DNA of 64,000 nt. Source: Chamaecrista fasciculata (Eukaryota > Streptophyta > Magnoliopsida > Fabales > Fabaceae). Location of the stretch: the NCBI GenBank assembly GCA_003254925.1, contig QANZ01004226.1, positions 98,240 to 162,239 of the forward strand, written 5' to 3'. This document shows, piece after piece, positions 34,687-47,600 of the stretch. Each line of letters opens with the position of its first letter. Position 1 is the first letter of the stretch. Below the pieces are notes generated by a model that saw nothing but the letters and a program-made list of their open reading frames with translations, was not told the DNA's origin and did not search any database. The position numbers and the translations under genes are program-made.

Positions 34687-35040
34687 ACCCAGAGAAATTC
34701 CCAAACTTTATACTATTAATTTTGTTCTCAATTTTTTTTTTCAGTCAACTTTATCCTCGATTCTACATTTTGGTTAATTTTATCATTTGATTAATTTCTT
34801 TTAATAAATTAATAATATATTTTATCTTGTTTTTTAATATGAATTAAAATTTAAGTTTTTTTTTTCTATCAATACATTACATGTTATTAGCTTCATAAAT
34901 TTTATTGTTAATATTTGACTAAAGTAATATAAAAGGATAAAATTGATAAAAAAAAAATATAAATATAATTGACAAAAAAAATATTAGAAATGAAATTGAA
35001 AATTGATGTAAAATTTAAGGACAAAAATAATGCTTTTGCC
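34687..35040. mobile_element. decayed copy of the 34104 MITE family
   Basis: Shows the same order of words as 34104-34468 (caaactttatac, attttgttctcaat, tctacattttggttaattttatc, then inverted taaaaggataaaattgat and aatgcttttgcct) with many changes. Ends approximate. Confidence 0.6.
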
Positions 35041-35525
35041 TTCATTCTAAAATAAAAAAGGTTGCAATTTTATTTGGATTAGATTTATTACAATGACATT
35101 TTAAGATTTAAAGAATACATTATCAATCACCAAAATATAGTACTAAGAACTTAATTAATTTTTAATTATTTTAAAATCTATTAAAAAAGATTATAAATTT
35201 TATTTCAATTGTTTTATTTACTTTATATTATAAATTTTCATACAGTAATCATACCGTAGTTAATTGTCATTCTTCTAAATTTTCTATTTGTTAGATTCTT
35301 ATCTGTACTTAGCTATTTCCTCCCCGTCGCTTCATATTCCAAACGCCGACGCAGAATTCCGATACTGGATTTTGGATATGGTATCGATAATTCGGTTACC
35401 ACTTCCCGATTCACGAAGAAAAGGGACGATAATCGAGCAAGGAGGGAGTTACAGAGTGCACGCTTAGCACATAGACTGTACAATTCTTGTGTATTTTTGG
35501 ATTCGAAAGTGAAAAACAGAGAAAA
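35041..35525. other. upstream region of PEX12
   Basis: AT-rich to about 35300, then more GC-rich up to the ATG at 35526; likely promoter and 5' UTR of PEX12. No clear TATA box at a suitable distance. Confidence 0.4.
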
Positions 35526-38500
35526 ATGTTGTTTCAGGTGGGAGGTCAGGGCACTCGTCCCACTTTCTTCGAGATGGCGGCAGCTCAACAGCTTCCCGCC
35601 AGTCTCCGTGGTGCTCTTACATACTCAATTGGTGTATGCAACAACTCTTTCCCTCTTCCCTTCTTTCTCTATCTTCGTTTTTTGTACTTTTTACAGCTTC
35701 ATTTGGTTGTGACCCTACAATACCCCTTTTTCTGCAGGTCTTGGCCTTGAGAAGATCATTCCTTCACAGGGTCTTAGATTATGAAGATGAATTTTTTGCC
35801 TTGCTCATGTTGGTTCTGGAATCTCATAGCTTACGAACTACAGGTTCCTATCTATTGCCCTGATCGATCATGATTGAAGTAAATACAATCAATTTGATAT
35901 ATGTATAAAGCTTAATTTAGGTTTTCTTGTCTACTATTGGTCGTAGAAAATCTTATCTGAAATTGCTTATCTTTGCCACAAGTTTACTCTAATTATAAGC
36001 TTAATTTCTTTTCTCTCTTCTACAATTGATTATGCAAAAATGTGTGTCATGATTAGTCATACAAAAACTTTCTGTCATATGTTTATTGAGTAACTTTATA
36101 GAAAAGATATAAGGAATTAAGTTTAACCCTAAAGTTATATATGATCGAATCTGAGTTTTTTTTTTTTTTTACCGCATATTGATATTCCCTTGTCCATTCA
36201 CCTTCTTGCTGTTCTTTGCTTGTTTTGGTTAGCTTATTCCTTATTGAGGTGTTCACTTTAAATCCTTCAAGTAGACAAGAAGCAAATGAAAAATGGAAGT
36301 TCCATTGTGATTTGTGTATGTATCTATTTGGGAGACTACATCTCCAAATTTCTAACTTTATTTCTGACTTAGTTTCCAATTTTCTGTAGATGCATCTTTT
36401 TCTGAATCTCTATATGGACTTCGAAGAAGGGCAGTGAATATCAGGGCAAAGAAGGATAATACTGGCTCAAACCCAGATAATGACACTAATCATTCAGGAC
36501 TAGAGAAGCGACAAAAAGTTCTTTCAGTGGTCTTCATGGTATATTCTGCTTACTTTACTGTGATTTGGCACCATCAAATGATTATCAGACAGTGCATTGA
36601 TCAAGTTTGGCTATGTTTTCAGGTTGTGTTGCCATATTTAAAATCTAAATTGCATTCGATGTACAACAAAGAAAGGGAAGCTCGGCTTCAAGCCAGTCTA
36701 TGGGGAGATGAAAGTGAAGAATTCGATGTCAACAGGAATTTTGTTGAAGAAGATTCTCAAGTGTCAAGAGAAACCTTGGATGGTGATGCCTCCATCAGAA
36801 TACTCATAAGAAAAAGACTTCAGAAAATTGTAGGATTTTGCTACCCTTGGCTACATGCCAGTAGCGAGGGTAAGTACTACTCTACAATTATACATCTTTA
36901 TTTAAATTGAAAGTTACAGAGATTAAACTTAATGTTTAAAATTTTACAATCAATGTGTTGATGGTTTCCTGCGTTTTCTTTAAAGCTATTGTCACGTGCC
37001 CTTGTTTAGATATGCATAAATCATTATTTTGATAACATGCCATTTGGCATCTACAAGGAAAACTTATTTTGCTGATCAATTTACTTTTCTGATTTGGTTG
37101 TTTGATTTTAGGTGATTTAGGTTATTTGTGACATTTTGTTATCTGAAGTCTGAACATCCGTAAACTTCTTACTTAGAATGTTGTTCATGCAGGCTTATCA
37201 TTTGCATATCAGTTGTTATATTTGTTGGATGCTACTGGATACTACTCAGTAGGGCTGCATGCACTTGGCATTCATGTCTGCCGTGCTACAGGACAAGAAC
37301 TGGTATGGATTTAGCATATTGCAATTAGAAATCTCTTTATCATTTTGTGTATTACCTTTGGAAAAAATTCAGTCAGCCATGCATATTTTTAGTTGTGAGC
37401 AATGCACAAACAAATAATATGAAATTAATATTTGCTCTCATTGCATTGTGTCATACTTTTGCTTTTACTAGTGTACAAAGAGCCCTATTTTACCTTTAAT
37501 ACTGTTCTTGCTATACCTCTGTTTTTTAGTGAGATAATAATTGGAAATATTTGGTTGCTCTCCTCTTTCCACTGTGCCGAGCTATCAACCATTAGCCGGC
37601 CTACCTTTAAAGTTACTCTTATTATCTCCTCGGGTAGCTGGTGGACTTCTATTTGTTATGAGTGCATGAGAGTGTGAATCTGCTTGTTTGCATGCTCATT
37701 TGTAAAGCAACATGCTTAAGTGATTGATGAGTGGAAGTAGAGAGGCAAAAAAAAGCCTTTTTTGTCTATATTTGCAGTTATTGCTAATTTTCACATATTG
37801 GCCCTTTCTAATGTACCAAATCATATTTCATTTGCTATCCGATTTATTAACCATTTATATTTGTTTTGGTAATCCACCACAAATGACAATTCCAAGTTGT
37901 TTCATAATATTGTTCAATGATACCTTGTAACTAGCCAACAGACCATGAGATGGTTCACGAAAAAGCATTGTTGTGTTATGTTCCTTCCTGTATGTATGCA
38001 ATTCAAATAACAAATTGAGACGACCTAAAAAGTTATTCAGTATATGTTTGTTTAGCAATTTTATTCTCTTTTTTAGTTATTATTATTATTTCTCTAAAAT
38101 ACATAAAGAGTGAGTTGTCCTCTCTTTTTATGTTATTGACTTTACTTTTCAATCTTTATTGTCAAGATAGATGGATACTTCTTCTAGAATTTCAAAGATA
38201 CGTAGCCGTGAACGTGAGAGGCTTCGTGGTCCTCAGTGGTTGAAGGTAAGCATATATAAGCATGACGAGTTCTAGCCCTCATTTTCCATTTTCCCATGAA
38301 AAAGGAAACTGAAGAAGTTAGTTCGCTACCTGTTTATTTAGCTATTGTGGAAGTATTTTTTGTTATACAATTTAACTTATGTCTGATTATACTGGGTAAA
38401 ATGGTGAAATTTTCTTTTGAGTAGAAACAATTTGTTACTATACATGATAATTTTGTCTGTTTTTAAATGCTTCGTTTTGCTCTATTTTTAACACAGCTGA

Positions 38501-39555
38501 TTATTTGATATATTTCGTATTGCAGACAGTACAAGGAGCACTACTCAGCTGTACATACACAGTACTTGACTATGCACAAACTGGTTTGATTGCTGCAGTG
38601 TTCTTTTTCAAAGTGAGTAAAGCTTGGCACTTGTTGATGTTATATATCCTTCATGTGCTGTTAACAATATGCCAAAATTAATGCAACGTTTCCTAAATCT
38701 TAGCATAGTGTAGCACTGTAGGTATATGCAATTGGCTTAGTTTTCTTCAGCTTTTGAAATAATCATTATTTAGCACACTATCAAAGGTTGTTGCCAATGA
38801 AATCATGGTTGTCTCAATTCTCAGTCTGTTCCATGGGTCTTTGTGTTAATTTGATTTTCTGTGCCATTGAGAACTTGTATTCTATCCAGTGATGTGCTGT
38901 TAGGATAATTAACACTTCATTTATGTGAACTATATGTAGATGATGGAATGGTGGTACCAATCTGCTGAGGAGAGAATGTCAGCTCCGACAGTATATCCTC
39001 CTCCCCCTCCCCCTCCTTCCCCGAAGGTGAGAATCATTTTGAAAGGAGATTTGTGTTTGCTACAAGCCTCCAAGTGTTGTTTAACCTGCATATTCTATGA
39101 TTAACTGTTGTCCTATAAGTAGTCAAACGTGTCTTGCTTCATTTCCCAAAGAATCCCTGAATGTAATTCATCAAAATAAACAGGTAGCGAAAGATGGGAT
39201 TCCTCTACCACCAGACAGAACTATTTGTCCCTTGTGCTCTCAGAAGCGTGCAAATCCATCTGTAGTTACAGTCTCAGGGTTTGTCTTCTGCTACTCTTGC
39301 ATCTATAAGTACATTACTCAGGTAAGACCACCACATTCCCAAATTATAAGAATAAACATACAATTTGATTTTTGAAAGATACACGAGTTGCATAAATGAT
39401 TATGTTGACTTTCGTGTTATTAGTACTATGCTTGGATGACTTTTCTATCTTATACTTGTTTTTCTTGTGTTGCTTCGCTGCAGTATAAGCGTTGCCCGAT
39501 CACGTTGATGCCTGCATCAGTCGACCAGATAAGGAGACTGTTTCATGATGTATAG
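35526..39555 (+). CDS. PEX12: peroxisome biogenesis protein 12 (PEX12), RING E3 component of the import machinery
   Basis: Model: join(35526..35633, 35738..35843, 36390..36538, 36623..36869, 37193..37302, 38171..38245, 38526..38612, 38940..39026, 39184..39321, 39484..39555); 392 aa, every phase agrees and all introns are GT-AG. The length matches plant PEX12. The N-terminus (GGQGTRPTFFEMAAAQQLPASL) and the Pex2/Pex12 membrane domain are clear, with SLWGDE, AYQLLYLLDATGYYSVGLHALG and GLIAAVFFFKMMEWWYQS segments. A proline run (PPPPPPPSP) precedes a C-terminal RING-type domain CPLC ... CYSCIYKY ... RCPIT, which has only five of the usual eight zinc ligands, as normal for PEX12. PEX12 sits in the peroxisomal membrane with PEX2 and PEX10 and ubiquitinates the receptor PEX5 for recycling. 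Nothing looks broken. Confidence 0.97.
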
Positions 39556-40292
39556 CCTAACGCACAAGGAATTCTTGAATGGTTCTTTTATTTGCTAAGA
39601 TATCCCTCTATTTTGGCAATTTTCTTACAATGGCCCCCCGTCATTGTATGAATACCATCCTCATCCTTCATTGCATATCCAGTGGCTCATAACACAAGAA
39701 CAATTGCCCTTCCTTGGTAGGTATAGGCTACACCCAAGTCCCAATAGACATTCACTGTATTAAATATTAATTCTAGATTAAGCAACACGAGAAGTAAAAT
39801 TTTTCTGGTTCCCGTGGTATTAATTAAACATACTTTAGATGCTCCAAGGTGTGTTATCAATCTGTCCTCATTTTTTGAACCCACCTTTGTCTTGTACCTG
39901 TCTAATTTGGTGCAGTTTAACTGGAACCCGTTGAATTATTGCCCTTGCCCAAAACTATTAACAACATAATTCTCAATCACCCTTAACAGCAATATATTTC
40001 GGTCATAAAAAAGTAAATCCACTAAACGCATTTAGAACAACTTTTAATCAAAAGATAGAAACGCATTTAGAACTAATTAAACGAATATTCGAAATTTCCA
40101 AAGTACCTGTGCCTTGAAATTATGAACCTAAAGTATTTTTGTTTCACCATACTCGAGAAATTCACCTTGGTTTTAGAGCCTCAAATTATATCGAAATCAA
40201 TAAATTTAACATTTTCACAAAATGACTAGGTTTTTATAAACCTAAAACTAGAATTTTGTTTTGTTATGTTAAAGTAAAAGCATTTTAGACTC
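39556..40292. other. 3' flank of PEX12 and spacer
   Basis: 3' UTR then AT-rich spacer; no gene seen. Confidence 0.5.
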
Positions 40293-40345
40293 TTGATGAA
40301 GATCGTCTTTCTATTCATCCTCTTACATATGACGATCTTCATCAA
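40293..40345. repeat. perfect 15-bp inverted repeat (hairpin)
   Basis: ttgatgaagatcgtc at 40293-40307 is matched by its exact reverse complement at 40331-40345, with a 23-base loop. No element ends or genes are tied to it. Confidence 0.8.
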
Positions 40346-40619
40346 TTCTCAAGTAAATTCAAAGAAGTGAGAAAGTTCCTACAAGAAGGTTTACAAAGGG
40401 AAGATGGTGGAGAGTCCTTCTCTCAATAACCTTAGTCAAACAACACATTTTGGATCTTTCGTCAAGTTGCCATTATTATTAATTAAAGAATGAGATTAAA
40501 AAAAAGTAATTCGATTTATGAATAATCTGGAAGTGGTTTTCAGAAACCCGATGAAGGAAAAAGGGTTAAAGAATAATAGAGGGAATCTGCAAGGATCCGA
40601 CGGCCGACAACTACTCCCT

Positions 40620-40924
40620 CGTTGAAGGCTTTGAAAAACAGTGCTTGTTTTGATATCAACACTCACGATCGGAATAGAGTACCTACGCCTAGGCCTACCT
40701 ACCCTACAAACAAATACTATCATAATCCTAAATCCTAATCCAAATCTATGCACATTTGACATTCCANCGTTGAAGGCTTTGAAAAAGTTTGAAAAACAGT
40801 GCTTGTTTTGATATCAACACTCACGATCGGAATAGAGTACCTACGCCTAGGCTTACCTACCCTACAAACAAATACTATCATAATCCTAAATCCTAATCCA
40901 AATCTATGCACATTTGACATTCCA
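40620..40924. repeat. direct duplication (147 and 157 bp) abutting a single N
   Basis: 40620-40766 and 40768-40924 are almost identical; the second copy has about 10 extra bases (gtttgaaaaa) and one substitution. They are separated only by an N at 40767, so the duplication may be an unresolved assembly join. Confidence 0.9.
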
Positions 40925-41654
40925 TTTCCCAATAAAAAGAGAAAACTTCAATAATTGTCTTGTCTCTAATCAATCTTATTAATCCTAACACACTAACGGC
41001 AATACACCATTGACCCGCCACCACGTGTGCATTTAATATTTTAAAAGTTTAGGGCCTGTATTGGTGTTTATGGGATGAGATGAGATTAAGTTTGAATTGG
41101 ATGAGATGAAATGATGTATTGGTGTTTGGGTGATTTTAGAAAAAATATGTTAAATAGGGTGTGAAATTATATAAAGGGGTATGTAATGATTGTGGTTGGT
41201 TGAAATAGGTTTATGGATTTTTTTAATTTGTATAAGGGTACAAATGGCGGGAAATAATGAGATGAGATGGAAATAATGAGATGAGATGATAGGTGTTTGG
41301 GTGTGGTTTTATTGGAATGATATTGAGATGAGATGATATTGGAAAATGTGATATGCTATTGGAAAGCGTGAGGATGAGAAAATTTTGGATGAAGGGTTAG
41401 AGGTCAATCCAAGTGGATGAGATGAAGGGCCAAAATGAAAATAATATTGGAAATATTTTTAAGAATACAATTTGGTCCATAAATTTGTACCGGTCCTATT
41501 AATCAATCCCTAACATGTGTAAATAATAACTTGGGGCTTACACGAAATCCCAGTCATCAATAATCGGATCTATTTATGAAATCCAACGAAAAAAAAATAA
41601 CAAATAATAGTTTAAGGACCATAGTGCAAATAACAAAACAACACAAAAATGTTT
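40925..41654. other. spacer with a GATGA-rich low-complexity block
   Basis: From about 41070 to 41440 the sequence repeats 'gatgagatga' and 'attggtgtttggg' words, starting with 'agggcctgtattggtgttt', which looks like a decayed MITE end. No gene seen. Confidence 0.45.
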
Positions 41655-41965
41655 GGTCAATGGTTCATTTTGATCCAAAATGTATGCCCTAATATTCATT
41701 TGGTCCATTATGTTTCAAAATGTTCATATTGATCCTAAATGTTGGCAAAATAATTCATTTCGGTCCTAAATACTGGTAAAATGTTTCGTTTTGGTCCCAA
41801 CTAGATAGAGAAAGTATTCTTCGGAAACAATACGTAGCTCTAAACAAGCCATATTCAATAGTTGGGACCAAAATGAAACATTTTGCAAATATTTAGGAGC
41901 AATTTGAATATTTTGAAATATAATGGACCAAAATGAATATTAAAGCATACATTTAGGAGTAAATT
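41655..41965. mobile_element. short foldback element with part of the shared core
   Basis: Ends are inverted copies over about 130 bp (atgtatgccctaatattcat ... / atgaatattaaagcatacat). The middle keeps only a short piece of the core (caactagatagagaaagta, acgtagctctaaac). A deletion derivative of the larger foldback elements is the simplest reading. Confidence 0.65.
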
Positions 41966-42188
41966 GACCCTATAACCCTATATTTTTCCATCTTGTACAT
42001 ACACGTGAGCCATTTTGTATTTTCTTCATTCAATACATTACCGTTATTATATTTATGAGTCATTTAATTTGACAAAAAAATATGGATAGAACCACTGTCT
42101 ACATATATAGAACATATCCAAACTCAGAATAACCGAAAACTGAAGCAAAATACAATATATGAGATTGTCTTATTTTATGCCCATTTCA

Positions 42189-43122
42189 NNNNNNNNNNNN
42201 NNNNNNNNNNNNNNNNNNNNNNNNNNNNNNNNNNNNNNNNNNNNNNNNNNNNNNNNNNNNNNNNNNNNNNNNNNNNNNNNNNNNNNNNNNNNNNNNNNNN
42301 NNNNNNNNNNNNNNNNNNNNNNNNNNNNNNNNNNNNNNNNNNNNNNNNNNNNNNNNNNNNNNNNNNNNNNNNNNNNNNNNNNNNNNNNNNNNNNNNNNNN
42401 NNNNNNNNNNNNNNNNNNNNNNNNNNNNNNNNNNNNNNNNNNNNNNNNNNNNNNNNNNNNNNNNNNNNNNNNNNNNNNNNNNNNNNNNNNNNNNNNNNNN
42501 NNNNNNNNNNNNNNNNNNNNNNNNNNNNNNNNNNNNNNNNNNNNNNNNNNNNNNNNNNNNNNNNNNNNNNNNNNNNNNNNNNNNNNNNNNNNNNNNNNNN
42601 NNNNNNNNNNNNNNNNNNNNNNNNNNNNNNNNNNNNNNNNNNNNNNNNNNNNNNNNNNNNNNNNNNNNNNNNNNNNNNNNNNNNNNNNNNNNNNNNNNNN
42701 NNNNNNNNNNNNNNNNNNNNNNNNNNNNNNNNNNNNNNNNNNNNNNNNNNNNNNNNNNNNNNNNNNNNNNNNNNNNNNNNNNNNNNNNNNNNNNNNNNNN
42801 NNNNNNNNNNNNNNNNNNNNNNNNNNNNNNNNNNNNNNNNNNNNNNNNNNNNNNNNNNNNNNNNNNNNNNNNNNNNNNNNNNNNNNNNNNNNNNNNNNNN
42901 NNNNNNNNNNNNNNNNNNNNNNNNNNNNNNNNNNNNNNNNNNNNNNNNNNNNNNNNNNNNNNNNNNNNNNNNNNNNNNNNNNNNNNNNNNNNNNNNNNNN
43001 NNNNNNNNNNNNNNNNNNNNNNNNNNNNNNNNNNNNNNNNNNNNNNNNNNNNNNNNNNNNNNNNNNNNNNNNNNNNNNNNNNNNNNNNNNNNNNNNNNNN
43101 NNNNNNNNNNNNNNNNNNNNNN
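42189..43122. other. assembly gap (934 N)
   Basis: Run of N; right edge enters a T homopolymer. Open frames across it are artefacts. Confidence 0.99.
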
Positions 43123-44670
43123 TTTTTTTTCGGTAACATATGTCGTTTTGGAACAAGTGAAGTGTGTGTTAGTGTATGCCTGCACGGAAGGGAAAATAAG
43201 AATGAAAAAAGATAGAAAGAAATGGGAAAGTTGACAACTACACGTGACCAAACTCATATTTATTATATTTTGAGCAAAAAAAAAAACTCATATTTATTAA
43301 CCCCCAAAACCGACTAAAAATGCTACAACTCCTAATATTAATATTGTATGTTTTCTGTTACCCACCTAATCACAATATTTTGCAAATTGCAACATTTCAT
43401 GGAAAGAAGAGACATTGCATGTGAAAAGGACAACATTGTGAAAAGAAATTTGGCAAGGGAATAATTACGGAGAAGTTTAATAGGAAAGAAAAACACAATA
43501 GTAATAAAACATAGAGCACTTGAAAGGTCAAATTATATGGAGCAAAGCAAAGCCCAATTTACAATCACACGAAACAACTTGCTCATATTATTATTATTAT
43601 TATCATAAATAAAACAAAAAATAGAAACTTGCTCATATATATGTCTCATAATGATAATGTTAACGTCAAGCGCAATGCTGTTTTGACAGCTAAGAGTAAT
43701 AGCTATAAATGATATATCATTATTTTGAAGGCGAGGAGGGACCACAATGTAGGAATATATGGCAACTGCACCAGATAATTCTCCTCACTTTTGCTACGAG
43801 AAGTTCCATTTGCTTTGAGCATGTCAACATTATTCGTTTTTTTTTTCTTTTATATGATTACACTCATAAATATTAACAAATAGTTATAGTTAGAGACTTA
43901 GAGTGGAAGTTAAATCAATTTATGTAGTTAGGTTTTTAGGTTTGAATTTTGTTGAAAATATCCTTGTTAATAAAAACTTTATTTTCTTATAAACTCATTC
44001 GGTTAGAACAAAAATTAATCATGGTATAAATCTTAAAACAAATTGATAAAAAAGAAAACTACGTTATGGTTATAACCAAAGATTAAAACTCTTTTTCAAA
44101 TGTATCTCTCAGTGTCTTGTTTTTTTACTTTATCTCAAACGTCAACATCTATCGGCCTTTCTGAGGCTATAATTCATAAAAGTACAAAGGGTATGACGAA
44201 AATAAGCCTTACTGTTTCAGCGATTTCTGGGAAAGCTGCCTCTGTATTTGTAGATTCTTATCTTCTTCCCAAACACTGTATCTCCTGTCGTTTATGCTAT
44301 TCCCACCCCCACAAGTTTCTTCCTTTCCTTTTCCTTCTTGCATTCTTCAATCTTCTTTCTCATACCCATTTCAATTCATCTCTGATTTTTAAGTTTTTCC
44401 TATAATCACTTAAGTTTTTCCAAGGCAAGAAGAAGAAGAAGCACGAATTGTGATGTGAGATTCAGCATTTATTTTTGCAGTTGAAAGGACGGCCCACGAA
44501 AACTCTCGAGACGATGTACATGTTGTTGAATGTTGATGTTGAAAAAAGGTGGGGAAGTTTTCCATGTGAGTGAAGTTACGAGTTAGTTGGCTGTTAGTTA
44601 TCCGTGAAGTTTTTTGCCTAATAAGAAGAAATTGTAAGAAACAAAAGTACCCAAAAAATAAAAAATAAAA
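43123..44670. other. upstream region of the FUT8-like gene, no other gene seen
   Basis: AT-rich, with a more CT-rich stretch at 44270-44400 that looks like 5' UTR. The open frame at 44100-44405 has no family resemblance. Confidence 0.4.
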
Positions 44671-47600
44671 ATGGAGGCAGTGAATCAGAAATCTTTGGAG
44701 AGGGTGGTGTCACACAAGGCTATGCAAATGGGAAGCTCATTTCCATGCCAAATCTGTGTGGTCGGATTTCTTTGTGGAGTTTGCCTTACCTCTTTGTTTC
44801 TCGCAACTCTTACTAACTTTGGTACCTTTCAGTTTGGTCGGATTTCATTTTCATCCATTTCCATCGCTAATTCAACATCTTCTTTCCTTGGTAAGTCCTT
44901 TATTCTCTCTGCTCTATTATTTTTCCTTTTTTATTGAAAACAAAATTGAAACAGGGGTGTACCATTTTGCATTTTTTCCTTTTGAAATTGTGGGGTTCAA
45001 ATTAAGTATCTTTTCTTCGTTTTGCTCTAGACATGGCTCCAACGAAGTCCAAGGCTTGCAATTATGAACCAAAAGAAACAGAGAGAAAAAACGACGATGA
45101 CAGAGTGTCTCTGCTTTATTCAGCTTGGAGTGTTGTTTTGTTGAATAAATCATCAAATGAAGAAGCAAATCAGTACCTTATGAAGAAGCATGGAATCAGC
45201 GAGTCAAATTTACCAAATGCCCCTCATTTGGAAAATTGCAAAGTGAAACAAGGGCTATATGAACGTCTAGATAAGCGTGAAGGAAACCAGAGATTCCCGC
45301 CATGGACAAGCTGGAAGGGATTCTTAAACACACATCCTATAAAGAATCTTAGGCTTAATAATGCTGCGTTTGGTGATGGTGCCTATCCACCATGGGTATG
45401 TATGTATGTGTCTTGCAAATTGCTCTATGAACAATTTTTCTTCTTTTAGTAAACTTATTATTTTGTCTTTAAATTTATACTGACTCAACGAATCAGTCAA
45501 TAAATAATCGAAATGCACAACTTGATCTTTGAAATATGTAATCAGTCAATAATTTGATCTCTATGACAATTTGATCATGAAATTTGAACTAATTTTATAT
45601 TTTTTTAGTTTCTAAATTTATACTTTTTCATCTTTCATTTGTACTTATTTTATGTTTTTTGATCTCTAAATTTGATCTAGGGACAAAATTGTGACAATTG
45701 CATATTCCAGGAATTGAGTTGTATATTTAGATTATGCATGATTAATTCATTAATCCCGTACAAATTGAGGACCAAAAAGAAGTTTTATTTTTTTGGTGGG
45801 TTATAAAAACAATTGAATTTGCAGATTGCAGGATCTGATGAAGAGAATTATCCAATGACCAGAAAAGTTCAAAGGGACATATGGATCCATCAGCATCCGT
45901 TGAATTGTAGTGACCCAAAAGTGAAGTTTCTGGTGGCAGATTGGGAGAGATTAATTGGGTTTGGAATTGGGGCTCAGATTTCTGGAATGTGTGGACTTCT
46001 TGCTATTGCAATCAATGAAGGAAGAATCCTCATCACTAACTATTACAATAGAGCTGATCATGATGGTTGCAAAGGTATAAATAAATACTAATTAATTATG
46101 ATGAACCGAGTTTTCTTAACGAAATAAAGGTAGCCACATGAAATTGATGACTCTATATATATGTAAGTGATGATGATCAACCTTAAATTAAATGTGCAGG
46201 GTCTTCCAGGTCTAGTTGGAGTTGTTATTTCTTTCCAGAAACTTCTGAAGAATGCAAGCATCGAGCATTCGATCTCATGAAAAGCAAGGAGGCATGGAGT
46301 AAAGGAATAGTGACCACAAAAGAAAATTATACATCAAAGCATATATGGGCTGGACCAACTCCCAGGCAAGCTTCTTATATATGAATAGATGCTAATATAA
46401 TATATATATATATATGATTATCTTCCATGCATATATATATATTCATTTTGTGTGTACATATATGAATTCAGGATATGGGGTGATCCTTGGGATTATTTGC
46501 AACCTACAACGGACATAAATGGCAGCCTATTGGCTTCTCATAGAAAAATGGATAGACGGTGGTGGAGAGCACAGGTATATATACTCAATTAGATCTTTAA
46601 TTAATTATATTTATGTTGAGTTTGTATCAATTATTAATTAATCATGTGTAATTTTTTTTAAACCAGTCAGTACGATACTTAATGAGGTTTCCAACAGAAT
46701 ACACATGCAATTTATTGAATGAGGCCCGCCATGCTGCCTTTGGAAAATTAGCTGCAAGAATGGTCCTTGAAAGCCTTGGTACTCTAGACTGGCCAAAGGT
46801 TTGTGATTACTAATTACTAATTAGTTATTTGGAAAGGAAAATTAATAATAGGTCAAAACTTCGTTTTGGTCCTCGAATTATAGAGTGAATTTTGTTTTGA
46901 TCTTCAAATATTTTTTGTTCCGTTTTAGTCTTAATTCATACATTCTCACTTGTTTCACTGTTGGTGCAAAACATGATTCCATTTGGTTTTTACTATTTTT
47001 TTTAGTTGGACATCTGACTTGAATGATTTCTCTTTCGTACGTGTTCTAAGTGAGTTGACAGAAGAAAAAATCTTACTCTTTAAAAAAAGAAATTAACTAT
47101 AAATTTATCTTGAGTTTGTGATCGAGTAAGAATTCAGGTTTTATTCTCCTCTCTCTACTAGCTAGTTAACTTATTAAGACATGTATTTAAAGAAATCGTT
47201 TATTTCAGTTGTTGAAATCATTGTAACAATGGAATAAAAGTGAAAGTTTGAGGATCAAAACAAAATAAAAAAATTGAGGACCGAAAGGAAATTGAACCAA
47301 AATAAAGTTTGGAGCTGAATAACTTAAATAGGAAATGGATGAAGATGTTTGATTTGTGGTAGTGCAGGAAGTAGTGAATAATAAATATAAGAAAGGGAGG
47401 AGTGAAATGGAAGAATATGTGTGGTCAAATGAGAAGGCATGGATGCCAAGGCCAGTTCTAAGCATGCACGTGAGGATGGGAGACAAAGCATGCGAAATGA
47501 AAGTGGTGGAGTTTGATGAATACATGAATCTCGCCAATCGCATTAGGACTCATTTTCCAAATCTCAACAGCATATGGCTCTCCACTGAGATGCAAGAAGT

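Noticed and set aside
44100-44405. 101-aa frame upstream of the FUT8-like gene
   Set aside because: Hydrophobic low-complexity translation of CT-rich leader-like sequence; no family resemblance and no link by splicing to the next exon.
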